From the NCBI GenBank assembly GCA_017619445.1, contig JAFZSI010000040.1, positions 89,233 to 153,232 of the forward strand: a DNA stretch of 64,000 nt, written 5' to 3'. Positions 45,575-54,112 of this stretch are shown here, piece by piece. Below the pieces are notes generated by a model. That model saw nothing but the letters and a program-made list of their open reading frames with translations, ran no database searches and was not told the DNA's origin. Origin of the DNA: Prevotella sp. Lineage in GTDB: Bacteria; Bacteroidota; Bacteroidia; Bacteroidales; Bacteroidaceae. Within the stretch, counting starts at the first letter, position 1; each line of letters opens with the position of its first letter. The position numbers and the translations under genes are program-made.

Positions 45575-48500
45575 TTAAAGATTGAACCTTATACCGAAGT
45601 TAATACGCTTCATGGTAGGATAAGCACCGTTGCCGGCATTGTGGTTACCACCGAAGTTAGACTCACGGTCGTCGGGCATGCGGGTCCAGACCCAGAGGTT
45701 GTTACCGCTGACGAATACCTTGAGGCTCTTCATGCCGATTTTGTTAATCCACTTCTGCGTAAAGGTATAGCCAACCTCCACGTTCTTCAGACGGATGTAG
45801 GAACCGTCGCAGAGGTATTGTGTACCATAGTAGCACTGATAGGGGTTGGTGTTGAAGCGCGGCGTAATGACGTCTGCATTGTAGTGGTCGTCGCTCCACC
45901 ATGTGCCCTGGTCGTAAACGTTGGCCACCATGACATCGGCGAAGCTGATCATGGTCACGTCGCGGGTCACGTTGGTAACGCCGTAGAACTGTGCGAAGCA
46001 GTTGAATCCCTTCCACTCGAAACCGATGGTAGCATTGTAGGTGTTCTGCGGAATGCCGGGATAGCCATAAGGCACGTAGTCGTTCACGTTGTCAACCACA
46101 CCGTCACCGTTGAAGTCAGCGATATAGTAGTCGCCCGGCAACTTCTGGTCGTCGTTGGAGTCGTGGCGGGGTGAGCCATACACATCGTCGTAGGTCTGCA
46201 TAATGCCCTTGTCGAGGAAGGTGCGCACCTGGTCGATGGCATAGCCCTGCTCCTTGCGGTAGCTTGGCAGCAGCGGAGCGTCGTCCTTAACGTCAATCTT
46301 GTTCTCGGCGTGTGTCATGTTGAGGTTGGCCCACAGGCGCATCTTGTTGTTGAACACCTTGTTCACGCGGAGCTCAAGCTCATATCCGTGAGTGGTCACC
46401 TGACCGAGGTTGGCGGTCACGGGGCTCTGTCCATAGTAAGAAGGTATTGCGCGCGAGCTGCCGTTCACAAGGATATCCACACGCTTGTCGCGGAAGATTT
46501 CCACCGAACCGGCGAGCAGGCCGCCAAGGAGTCCGTAGTCGATACCGAAGTTGGTCTTCTTCACAGTTTCCCAGTGCACATTGGGGTTACCCACCGATGA
46601 CTCACGATACCACTGGTAGGGCGAGCCGCTCTGTGTTACGTCGAGCGTTGAGTTGCCGCCGTAAGCCCACTGTGTCATATAGAGGAAACGTCCACCGATG
46701 TTGTCGTCACCGATTTCACCATAGCTGGCGCGGAGTTTCAACATGTCGATGATGTGCTTGTCACGGAGTTTTCTCATGAAGGGCTCCTCACTGATGGTCC
46801 AGCCAATAGCACCTGACTGGAAGAAAGCGAAGCGGTTGTCCTTCGAGAATTTCTCTGAACCGTTGTAGGCACCGTTGTACTCAAGGAAGTAGCGCTGTGC
46901 GAATCCGTATGTTGCACGGAACACCCAGTCCTCGCGTACGTTAGGAATCATTGAACCCGTAGCATACTGCTGGCGTGCGAACACACCCATGGCACTCACG
47001 TCGTGCTTGCCAAACTGGCGTGCCCAGTTGAGCTGCAACTGATAGTTCAGGTTGCGGGTGGTACCCCAGTTGTTCACCGAACCGCCCTGGGTTGACCATT
47101 TGTTACCCTGAGTATAGTCGAAGCGGTCGTAGGCCTCGTAAGGCTGCTTTGTGACCACGGCACCGGTCTCAGGATTAATCCACTTGTCCTGCGGGTCGTT
47201 GTAAAGGTCGTTGATACCGCGACCACTCTCCTGGAAGTTGTTGTCCCATGCAATCATACCGCGTGCGCCCAGACCCTTGGTAATGAAGTCAAGGTTCTGC
47301 TCGAGCACGAAGTCTGTGGTGATGCGGGTGGTGGTGATGTACTGCACACCACCAAGGGCAATGCCACGTGCACCGTTGTCAACGTTGGTAGAGCCTGGGA
47401 GGAATCCCCATGAGCCGTCGCTGTACTGAGGCAGGAACACGTCGGGAGAGATGTTGTAGATACCGTTCCACTGCTGAGCCACCTGCCACTCGTTGTTCAC
47501 CGAGTTCACCCACGGAGTTTTCTGCTTGCCGCTCGAACCGGCGATGTTAATCTTGAGCACGGTTTTCTTGGTGACGTTAAAGTCGAGGTTCGAACGCACG
47601 TTCACGCGGTTGTAGCCGTAACCCGTCGGGTAGTTTCTGCCATTGTTGAAGTCTTTGTAAAGGTCACCCTCGGTAACGAAATCGACGCTTGCGAAATATT
47701 TCACGAAGCGTGTACCACCGGCAATGTTCACGTTTGCGTTGTACGACATGGCATAATCGTCAAACAGTGCGCGCTGCCAGTCAACGTTCGGATAGCGCTC
47801 GGTGATGAGGTTTCCAAACTCGTCCCTTGCATTGGGATCCTGATTGTGGTAGTTCTCGATGAAGCTCATCGGGCGAACATAAGCAAAGCTCTCGGGATAG
47901 AGGTTCAGCTCGTGCTCCACAACGGTGTTGCGGGCCACGAGGGCTGCGTAAGAGTCGTATTTGTCGGGAAGTTTGGAGGGAACCTTCATGATGGCGTTGG
48001 CCGACACACTGATTTGTGCCTTACCTTCCTGGCCACGCTTGGTGGTAATCAGGATTACACCGTTAGCACCCTTCACACCATAAACGGCGGTTGCCGATGC
48101 GTCTTTCAGCACCGAGATGGTGGCCACCGACTGGATATCTACGCTCGTCATAGGACGCTCGATACCATCGACAAGCACCAGAGGTGCGGAGTTGTTCCAC
48201 GAAGAAGCACCGCGGATAACAATCTGCGGCTCCTCATCACCAGGCATACCCGTAGAGGCCATTGTGACCACACCGGGCAGGTTACCCGTCAGGGCTGCAC
48301 CGATGTCGGTAATACCTGCGGCACGCTCGAGCACCTCGCCCGTGGTCTGGGTGATGGCACCCACCACAGATGCTTTCTTCTGCTGGCCGTAACCCACCAC
48401 AACCACTTCATTGAGCTGGGTGTTCTCCGACAGCGTCACGTTGAAGGTGCGCTGCTTGCCAACTTTGAACTCTCGCGTGTCCATTCCCACGTATGAGACC

Positions 48501-48739
48501 ACGATGGTCGAGGCCTCTGAAGGAACTTGCAAGGTGAAATGTCCGTCGAGATCAGAGACTGTTCCCAACGACGAGTTTCCCTTGACCACAATCGAAGCGC
48601 CAATGAGCGCCTCGTTGTTAGTGTCAGTCACCGTACCGCGAATGGTGACGCCTCCTTGGGCACGTATCGTGCCGCAATAGGCAATCATCATCAGTACAGA
48701 CAGCGCCAACACTTTGAGCAATTGTTTTCGTTGTTTCAT
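45575..48739 (-). CDS. xusA: SusC-family TonB-dependent transporter (XusA-like)
   Basis: A 1054-residue protein. Signal peptide MKQRKQLLKVLALSVLMMIA; then the carboxypeptidase-like domain (IRGTVTDTNNEALIGASIVV, SYVGMDTREFKVGK). A TonB-box-like VVVVGYGQQKK follows, then a plug (LVLVDGIERPMTSVDIQSVA, SVLKDASATAVYGVKGANGV) and a 22-strand barrel ending KVFVSGNNLWVWTRMPDDRE ... RINFGIRF. First gene of the xus operon, divergent from the xynR-like regulator across a 1.2-kb gap. It imports xylan oligosaccharides with XusB. Confidence 0.94.
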   Translation of the reverse strand: MKQRKQLLKVLALSVLMMIAYCGTIRAQGGVTIRGTVTDTNNEALIGASIVVKGNSSLGTVSDLDGHFTLQVPSEASTIVVSYVGMDTREFKVGKQRTFNVTLSENTQLNEVVVVGYGQQKKASVVGAITQTTGEVLERAAGITDIGAALTGNLPGVVTMASTGMPGDEEPQIVIRGASSWNNSAPLVLVDGIERPMTSVDIQSVATISVLKDASATAVYGVKGANGVILITTKRGQEGKAQISVSANAIMKVPSKLPDKYDSYAALVARNTVVEHELNLYPESFAYVRPMSFIENYHNQDPNARDEFGNLITERYPNVDWQRALFDDYAMSYNANVNIAGGTRFVKYFASVDFVTEGDLYKDFNNGRNYPTGYGYNRVNVRSNLDFNVTKKTVLKINIAGSSGKQKTPWVNSVNNEWQVAQQWNGIYNISPDVFLPQYSDGSWGFLPGSTNVDNGARGIALGGVQYITTTRITTDFVLEQNLDFITKGLGARGMIAWDNNFQESGRGINDLYNDPQDKWINPETGAVVTKQPYEAYDRFDYTQGNKWSTQGGSVNNWGTTRNLNYQLQLNWARQFGKHDVSAMGVFARQQYATGSMIPNVREDWVFRATYGFAQRYFLEYNGAYNGSEKFSKDNRFAFFQSGAIGWTISEEPFMRKLRDKHIIDMLKLRASYGEIGDDNIGGRFLYMTQWAYGGNSTLDVTQSGSPYQWYRESSVGNPNVHWETVKKTNFGIDYGLLGGLLAGSVEIFRDKRVDILVNGSSRAIPSYYGQSPVTANLGQVTTHGYELELRVNKVFNNKMRLWANLNMTHAENKIDVKDDAPLLPSYRKEQGYAIDQVRTFLDKGIMQTYDDVYGSPRHDSNDDQKLPGDYYIADFNGDGVVDNVNDYVPYGYPGIPQNTYNATIGFEWKGFNCFAQFYGVTNVTRDVTMISFADVMVANVYDQGTWWSDDHYNADVITPRFNTNPYQCYYGTQYLCDGSYIRLKNVEVGYTFTQKWINKIGMKSLKVFVSGNNLWVWTRMPDDRESNFGGNHNAGNGAYPTMKRINFGIRFNL

Positions 48740-48868
48740 CTTGACTGATTTTAATTCATAGATTTTTAGGATTTATTTGATTGGTTTGATCTTTACATTT
48801 GCCAAAAGACTGCGTCAAAAAAAATCATTGTTTAGGCATATACGCGCTATTATGACTTTTATCGGCTG

Positions 48869-48876
48869 CAAAGTTA
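48869..48876 (-). promoter_or_regulatory. Candidate -7 box of the xus operon
   Basis: TAACTTTG on the minus strand, in the context GTTAACTTTGCAGCCG, 130 nt before the xusA start. No -33 TTTG is evident, as expected for a promoter needing an activator such as an HTCS. The leader (48740-48862) is AT-rich. Confidence 0.55.
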
Positions 48877-49159
48877 ACAACTTTTATTATAATAAGGTTT
48901 ACCAAGTGTTACATGCACTTTATGAATTGTAACAGACGTTAAAAAAACGCGCCGAGAACCGCGGCGCAACGCATTGTCCGTGAAAAAAGCTTACTCATCC
49001 ATTATAACCGCCGCAACAGCCACAACAACCCGCCGGCAGCACGCCCAGAGGGGCGAAAGAGCGCTTCGTGAAGCCTGACACTTGTTTCGCGCCAGGCGGA
49101 GCAGGAAACCGGCTCCGCATACCAAGGGTTTAATTTCCCGATACTACACACCGCTTTCA

Positions 49160-49328
49160 CAAACCCATGCTTTACATTCAAATTTTCTAGAAAATTTCAC
49201 CGTAAACCCACGGTTTATTCACCGCCATGTGCGGAGTTATTCTCACAACACTTTGCACTGGCAAAACAAAGGGGCACTTTACTTCCAAATTTTCTAGAAA
49301 ATCTGAGCGTAAAGTGCCCCTTTGTTTT
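49160..49328. repeat. TTTTCTAGAAAA-core repeats and a 20-bp perfect hairpin
   Basis: One core at 49180-49196. The second core (49288-49299) sits in the loop of a large hairpin: AAAACAAAGGGGCACTTTAC (49263-49282) pairs perfectly with GTAAAGTGCCCCTTTGTTTT (49309-49328). Followed by imperfect 24-nt units TGTGCTGGACGGTGTTTnC (49345-49440). No gene is visible in 48960-49670. Confidence 0.85.
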
Positions 49329-49453
49329 TGTGGCGTGCAAAAAGGCATTCATGGTGCGCTGCACGGCGTTTGTGGCGTGCTGAATGGTGTCCGCTGTGTG
49401 CTGGACGGTGTTTACTATGTGCTGGACGGTGTTTGCGGCACGAAAAACAACGG

Positions 49454-49485
49454 CAAAGGGGCCGACATCCCGTCGACCCCTTTAC
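49454..49485. terminator. Terminator-like hairpin between divergent genes
   Basis: AAAGGGGCCGAC and GTCGACCCCTTT form a 12-bp stem with one mismatch around ATCCC. It resembles the terminators after the GH5 and 63-aa genes, yet both flanking genes point away from it. So it ends no annotated transcript; it may mark an unannotated RNA or be a relic. Confidence 0.6.
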
Positions 49486-49673
49486 AGAAACTAAAATTTC
49501 AATAAAAAAACTACTTACTATTTAATATGCTACTAACCTAAAAAACTGCAATTCAATGTTTTTTGTCGTCGAAAAAATACTGTCAACGACGTTTTGACGG
49601 TGCAAAAATAATAAGGAGAAACGGAATTGCAATGGTTTTTGTGTAACATTTTATTTAGATTTTGTTACGAATA

Positions 49674-49705
49674 TTTGGTTATGTGGTAGAAATGTTCTAT
49701 CTTTG
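49674..49705 (+). promoter_or_regulatory. Promoter of the xynR-like regulator
   Basis: -33 TTTG (49674-49677), a 20-nt gap, and -7 TATCTTTG (49698-49705): full consensus. Expected start near 49712, giving a leader of about 230 nt before the regulator. Confidence 0.85.
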
Positions 49706-49720
49706 CGGCATATTTGATAC

Positions 49721-49879
49721 ATGAGCGAAAAAACAAAACTATGTTTTTTGTGTTATCTGCTCACTTTTAGCCTCCTGCAGACTGTTTGCACGGTGGGCAG
49801 AGATGTGCGGATTCTGTGGACGAAACAATGTAAATGCTCATATAAACAAGACAGAAGGAGTAAAGGAGAGAAGGAGTAA
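49721..49879 (+). CDS. 52-residue ORF in the leader of the regulator gene
   Basis: ATG 49721, about 9 nt after the predicted transcript start: MSEKTKLCFLCYLLTFSLLQ, then TVCTVGRDVRILWTKQCK, ending in repeat-derived RRSKGEKE. The first 24 residues look like a signal peptide. It could be a leader peptide, or the original start of the regulator gene displaced by a repeat insertion; the regulator has its own signal peptide 66 nt later in another frame. Without homologues, expression is uncertain. Confidence 0.4.
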   Translation: MSEKTKLCFLCYLLTFSLLQTVCTVGRDVRILWTKQCKCSYKQDRRSKGEKE

Positions 49880-49889
49880 AGGAGGTTAT

Positions 49890-49925
49890 CTCGCACCCCC
49901 ATACCTTCGTACCCCCGTACCCCCG
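49890..49925. repeat. GTACCCCC repeat arm in the regulator leader
   Basis: CTCGCACCCCCATACCTTCG followed by TACCCCCGTACCCCCG. It matches the right arm of the element inside prmC (58771-58805). Preceded by AGGAGAGAAGGAGTAAAGGA filler, a type also found before the RNase H gene. Confidence 0.82.
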
Positions 49926-49944
49926 AAAAAGTATAAAAAATACC

Positions 49945-52900
49945 GTGAGAGTGAAAAAGCTATTTTGTATTCTTACCGCCATCTTTGCATGCCACATTGC
50001 CTTGTATGCACAGATGGGTAAATTGTTTGACGCTAACCAGCAGCTGTCAAGCAGCTTCACCAGCCAGGTTTATTTAGACCACGACGGATTCATCTGGTCG
50101 GCCACACGCAACGGACTGAACAAATATGACGGCTACCAGTTCCGCATCTACAAGAAAGAGGAGCAGAACGGCACGGGCATGGCCAGCAACTACGTGAACT
50201 GCATCATTCAGGACAGCAAGGGGCTGTTCTACCTCGGCATGTGGGGCGCGCTGCAAACCTACGACGGTGTGCGCTGCCGCGACGTGGAGGTGAAAGACCT
50301 GCAGGGACGAATCATGAAGCCTTATATCACATGCTTCGCCGAGCGCAAGAACGGCGAGATGTGGGTAGGCACGTCGGGGGTTGGCGTACTGAAGGTTGAC
50401 GACCAGCAGCATGCCCAGCAGGTGGGCGGGCCGCTGAAAGACATCCACACCGCCAACCACATGATGGAGGACAGCCGCGGCCGTATGTGGATAGTCACAC
50501 AAAGACACGGACTGCTGTGCTTCAACGGGCAGCGGGTGCAGGCATTTATGACCAATACCTCCGCAGCGAGCCATCTCACCAAGGTGAGCGAGGACAAGCA
50601 GGGCAACATCTACGTGGGCACTTCAAGCGAGGGGCTGTTCCGCCTCAACGGCAACCAGTTTGAACCGGTGCCGGGCACACAGGGAAAGTCGGTGAGCGAA
50701 CTCTACTGCAACCGCAACGGCAAGCTGATGATTGGCTACGACGGTGCAGGACTGGCCATCTACGACCCCAAGACGGGCAGCATTGCCGACAACCCTTTCT
50801 TCAGTCAGGAAATAGACCTCACCGGCTGCAAAATTTACTCCATCACTGAGGACAAAAGCGGCAACTACTGGTTCGGCATCCTGCAAAAGGGCCTTTACAT
50901 GCAGCCGGCAGCTTCCACAGGCTTCAACTACATGGGCTACAAACTGGGCGCACACAATAAAATTGGGCAGGCCTGTGTCATCAGCACGTTCATCGACAGC
51001 CAGCGGCGCATCTGGATTGGCACCGACAGAGACGGGCTCTATTGCTTCGACGCCAACCAACAACTGAAAAAGCACTATAAAGACCATTTCCCCGCCACGG
51101 TGATGACCGTTTGCGAGGACAAGAGCGGGCGCATCTGGATTGGCTCCTACAACGATGGGGGTGGATGGATTGAGCCCAACAGCGGACAGTATCACCCGCT
51201 GACCATGGCACAGATGAGTAACGTCAGCATCTTTGACGTGGAGGTGGACAAGGAAAACCGGCTGTGGATGGCCACCATGGGGCAGGGCCTCGTCATGATT
51301 GACCTGCAGACCAACGAGATGAAAGCCTACACCGCCAGGAACGGGGCGTCGGACAACCCCGCCATCAACAGCATCACCAACGACTACATTTCGCAGCTGT
51401 CGCTGTCGCCCGACGGCAAGCGCGTCTATGTGGCTACGACCATGGGCGTGTGCTGTTTAGACATCGACCGGCAGAGCTGGACAAACTTCTTCGGGAAAAA
51501 CTGTCTTAATTATGGCACACCCGTGCGCATCGCACGCGAGTTTTCGGGCAGCCTGTGGATTGGCACCAACAACGGACTCTACCGGTACAGCCTTTCCAAC
51601 AAGCAGCTGCAGCGCTATACGGCCGAACAGGGCGTGGCCGACTACGGCATCGCCTCCATCGAGCAAGACGCCGACGGACGGCTATGGATTTCGACCGACC
51701 ACGGGCTCTGCTGCCACGACCCGAAAGAGGGCATCACGCAAAACTACTTCATTGACAACGGACTGCAGTCGAACGAGTTCAGCGATGGCGCTTCGTGGTC
51801 GGCACCCAACGGCACCATGGTGTTCGGAGGCGTTGGCGGCGTCACGTGGTTCTCGCCGTCTGAAATCAAACAGGCAAAATGGGATGCCTCGGTGCAGCTC
51901 ACCGCATTCACCATCAACGGCGAGCCCGTCAACTCGGAAACCATCTCGGGGCGTTTCCATGTCACCGACACCACCGCCATTGCAAGCAACCGGTTTGAGC
52001 TGGGCTACCACGACAACTCTTTTGCCATACAGTTCTCAACGCTCACCTACGACAACCCCGAGCACATCACCTACCTTTACAGCATCAACGGCGAGTCGTT
52101 TGTCAGACTGCAGCCGGGTGTCAACGAAATCACATTCTCGCATCTGGCACCAGGCACCTACAAGTTTCGTGTGAAAGCCGAGCGCAACAGTCAGGAGACG
52201 GCCCTGCGCGAATTTACCGTCGTGGTGCACAGCCCGTGGTACCGCTCAACACTCGCCTACCTCATCTACCTGCTGCTCGCAGCGTTTGCCGTGTGGCAAT
52301 ACCTCAAGATTCAACGCCGCAAACAGCAAGACCGCCTGCGGCTCCAAGAGCACATGCACGCCGAGGAGATGGGCGAGGCCAAACTGCGCTTCTTCATGAA
52401 CATCAGCCACGAGATTCGCACCCCCATGACGCTCATCATCACACCGCTGCTCTCGCTCATGAAAGAAGACACCGACCCCAACCGACGCAGCGTCTATCAG
52501 ACCATCAAACGAAACGCCGAGCGAATACTCAACCTCATCAACCAGATGATGGACCTGCGGAAAATCGACAAGGGAATGATGCGCATGCACATGCAGGAAA
52601 CCGACCTCGTGGGCTTTGTACAGGAAATCCATACGCTCTTTGAGCATCAGGCAGACGCCAAGCAGATAGCACTTACCTATGAGCACGACTCCGACACGCT
52701 GCCCGTGTGGATTGACCGCAAGAATTTCGACAAGGTGGTGGTCAACATCCTGTCCAACGCCTTCAAGTACACGCCTATAGGTGGCAAGATTGACATCCGC
52801 GTCTCTCACGATGATCAGAATGCCACCATCACCTTCAGCAACAATGGCGAGAACATTCCTGAGGACAAAATCGACAAAATATTCGAGCGATTCTATCAAA

Positions 52901-53934
52901 CAACCTCCGAGGCCAACGACCGCAACGTGGGAACGGGCATCGGTCTCGACCTCACACGCTCGCTCGTAGAGCTCCACTACGGTGCCATTTCTGCCCGCAA
53001 CCTCAAGCAGGGCTGCGAGTTTGTGGTGAGCATCCCCTTGGGCAACGCACACCTCAAACCCGAGGAAATGGTAGCTGACGACAAACAAGACGAGCCCGCA
53101 CAGTATATGCCCGAGCTGGAAGAACTGATGCAGCCCATAGACATAGAGGAAAAGACATCCGACGAGCGCGGAACCGTCGTCATTGCTGAGGACGACGACG
53201 AGATTCGCAACTACCTCGCCTCAGAGCTCGCGCAAGACTTCGAAGTGAAAACTTGCGCCAACGGGCGTGAGGCACTCGCCGAGGTCTATCGCACCATGCC
53301 CGACCTGGTGGTGAGCGACATCATGATGCCCGAACTCGACGGCAACGCCCTGTGCTCACAGCTCAAGTCCAACCAGAGCACAAACCACATTCCCATCATC
53401 CTGCTCACGGCCAAAAACCGTGACGAAGACAAGCTGGAAAGCTTGGAGACAGGAGCGGATGCATACATCGTCAAGCCTTTCAACATGGACATTCTCCGCC
53501 GCACCATCATCAACTTGGTCAACTCGCACCGCCTGCTCAAAATGAAATACCGGCAGACGGAGAAACTGGAAGAGCGCGTCGAGGAGGTGAAAATGAAGTC
53601 GCCGGACGAAAAACTGCTCGAGCGAGTCATGTCAACGGTCAACCGCAACATGAACAACTCCGACCTCAGTGTTGATATGATTGCCAGCGAGGTGGGCATC
53701 AGCCGCGTGCACCTGCACCGCAAAATGAAAGAACTCACGGGACAGACACCTCACGATTTCATCCGCAGCATCAGGCTCAAACAGGCTGCAAGCCTGCTGG
53801 CCAACCAGAACATGAACATCACCGAGGTGGTCTATGCCTGCGGATTCTCAAACGCCGCCAGCTTCTCAACCATGTTCAAGAGCGTCTATGGCATGTCGCC
53901 ACGCGAATACATGAAGGAACACCACAACAAATAG
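49945..53934 (+). CDS. xynR: Hybrid two-component system regulator (XynR-like)
   Basis: A 1329-residue inner-membrane protein. Start is GTG 49945 or GTG 49951 (RVKKLFCILTAIFACHIALY signal peptide); no ATG is available. Periplasmic part: two seven-bladed propellers of two-component-regulator repeats (SSSFTSQVYLDHDGFIWSAT, NGLNKYDG and many DKSGRIWIGS-type units, ~25-690), then a Y_Y_Y domain (~690-760). A membrane segment (~764-788, YLIYLLLAAFAVWQYL) leads to a histidine kinase with FFMNISHEIRTPM (His ~820) and GTGIGLDLTRSLVE ATP lid. A receiver follows (VVSDIMMPELDG, Asp ~1124), then an AraC-type HTH (1233-1325). HTCS regulators bind oligosaccharide and activate the adjacent locus; it is divergent from xusA, as XynR in P. 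bryantii. Confidence 0.95.
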   Translation: MRVKKLFCILTAIFACHIALYAQMGKLFDANQQLSSSFTSQVYLDHDGFIWSATRNGLNKYDGYQFRIYKKEEQNGTGMASNYVNCIIQDSKGLFYLGMWGALQTYDGVRCRDVEVKDLQGRIMKPYITCFAERKNGEMWVGTSGVGVLKVDDQQHAQQVGGPLKDIHTANHMMEDSRGRMWIVTQRHGLLCFNGQRVQAFMTNTSAASHLTKVSEDKQGNIYVGTSSEGLFRLNGNQFEPVPGTQGKSVSELYCNRNGKLMIGYDGAGLAIYDPKTGSIADNPFFSQEIDLTGCKIYSITEDKSGNYWFGILQKGLYMQPAASTGFNYMGYKLGAHNKIGQACVISTFIDSQRRIWIGTDRDGLYCFDANQQLKKHYKDHFPATVMTVCEDKSGRIWIGSYNDGGGWIEPNSGQYHPLTMAQMSNVSIFDVEVDKENRLWMATMGQGLVMIDLQTNEMKAYTARNGASDNPAINSITNDYISQLSLSPDGKRVYVATTMGVCCLDIDRQSWTNFFGKNCLNYGTPVRIAREFSGSLWIGTNNGLYRYSLSNKQLQRYTAEQGVADYGIASIEQDADGRLWISTDHGLCCHDPKEGITQNYFIDNGLQSNEFSDGASWSAPNGTMVFGGVGGVTWFSPSEIKQAKWDASVQLTAFTINGEPVNSETISGRFHVTDTTAIASNRFELGYHDNSFAIQFSTLTYDNPEHITYLYSINGESFVRLQPGVNEITFSHLAPGTYKFRVKAERNSQETALREFTVVVHSPWYRSTLAYLIYLLLAAFAVWQYLKIQRRKQQDRLRLQEHMHAEEMGEAKLRFFMNISHEIRTPMTLIITPLLSLMKEDTDPNRRSVYQTIKRNAERILNLINQMMDLRKIDKGMMRMHMQETDLVGFVQEIHTLFEHQADAKQIALTYEHDSDTLPVWIDRKNFDKVVVNILSNAFKYTPIGGKIDIRVSHDDQNATITFSNNGENIPEDKIDKIFERFYQTTSEANDRNVGTGIGLDLTRSLVELHYGAISARNLKQGCEFVVSIPLGNAHLKPEEMVADDKQDEPAQYMPELEELMQPIDIEEKTSDERGTVVIAEDDDEIRNYLASELAQDFEVKTCANGREALAEVYRTMPDLVVSDIMMPELDGNALCSQLKSNQSTNHIPIILLTAKNRDEDKLESLETGADAYIVKPFNMDILRRTIINLVNSHRLLKMKYRQTEKLEERVEEVKMKSPDEKLLERVMSTVNRNMNNSDLSVDMIASEVGISRVHLHRKMKELTGQTPHDFIRSIRLKQAASLLANQNMNITEVVYACGFSNAASFSTMFKSVYGMSPREYMKEHHNK

Positions 53935-53959
53935 ACACTTGCGAATGTCTTCCCCATCT

Positions 53960-54001
53960 GCGAAAAGCAAAAGAAAATCGTGGTTTTCTTTTGCTTTTCG
54001 C
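53960..54001 (+). terminator. Hairpin terminator after the regulator
   Basis: GCGAAAAGCAAAAGAAAA (53960-53977) and TTTTCTTTTGCTTTTCGC (53984-54001) pair perfectly over 18 bp around TCGTGG. It stands 26 nt after the stop codon. TTGTTTATT follows. Confidence 0.82.
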
Positions 54002-54016
54002 TTGTTTATTGGATAA

Positions 54017-54084
54017 AATCTTCACGCTCGGCAAAGAAAACAAGTTTTCCGTGCCCTCACTTACTCAGATTTTTCGTACCTTTG
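54017..54084 (+). promoter_or_regulatory. argS upstream region: dispersed repeat with a -7 box
   Basis: CTTCACGCTCGGCAAAGAAA, then ACAAGTTTTCCGTGCCCTCA and CTTACTCAGATTTTT (54017-54074) recur almost identically at 60843-60898, where no gene follows directly. TACCTTTG (54077-54084), a good -7 box, ends this copy and lies 29 nt before the argS ATG. No -33 TTTG at the expected place. Confidence 0.65.
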
Positions 54085-54112
54085 CACCCGAAATCAGAAA
54101 CATTCATACGGT

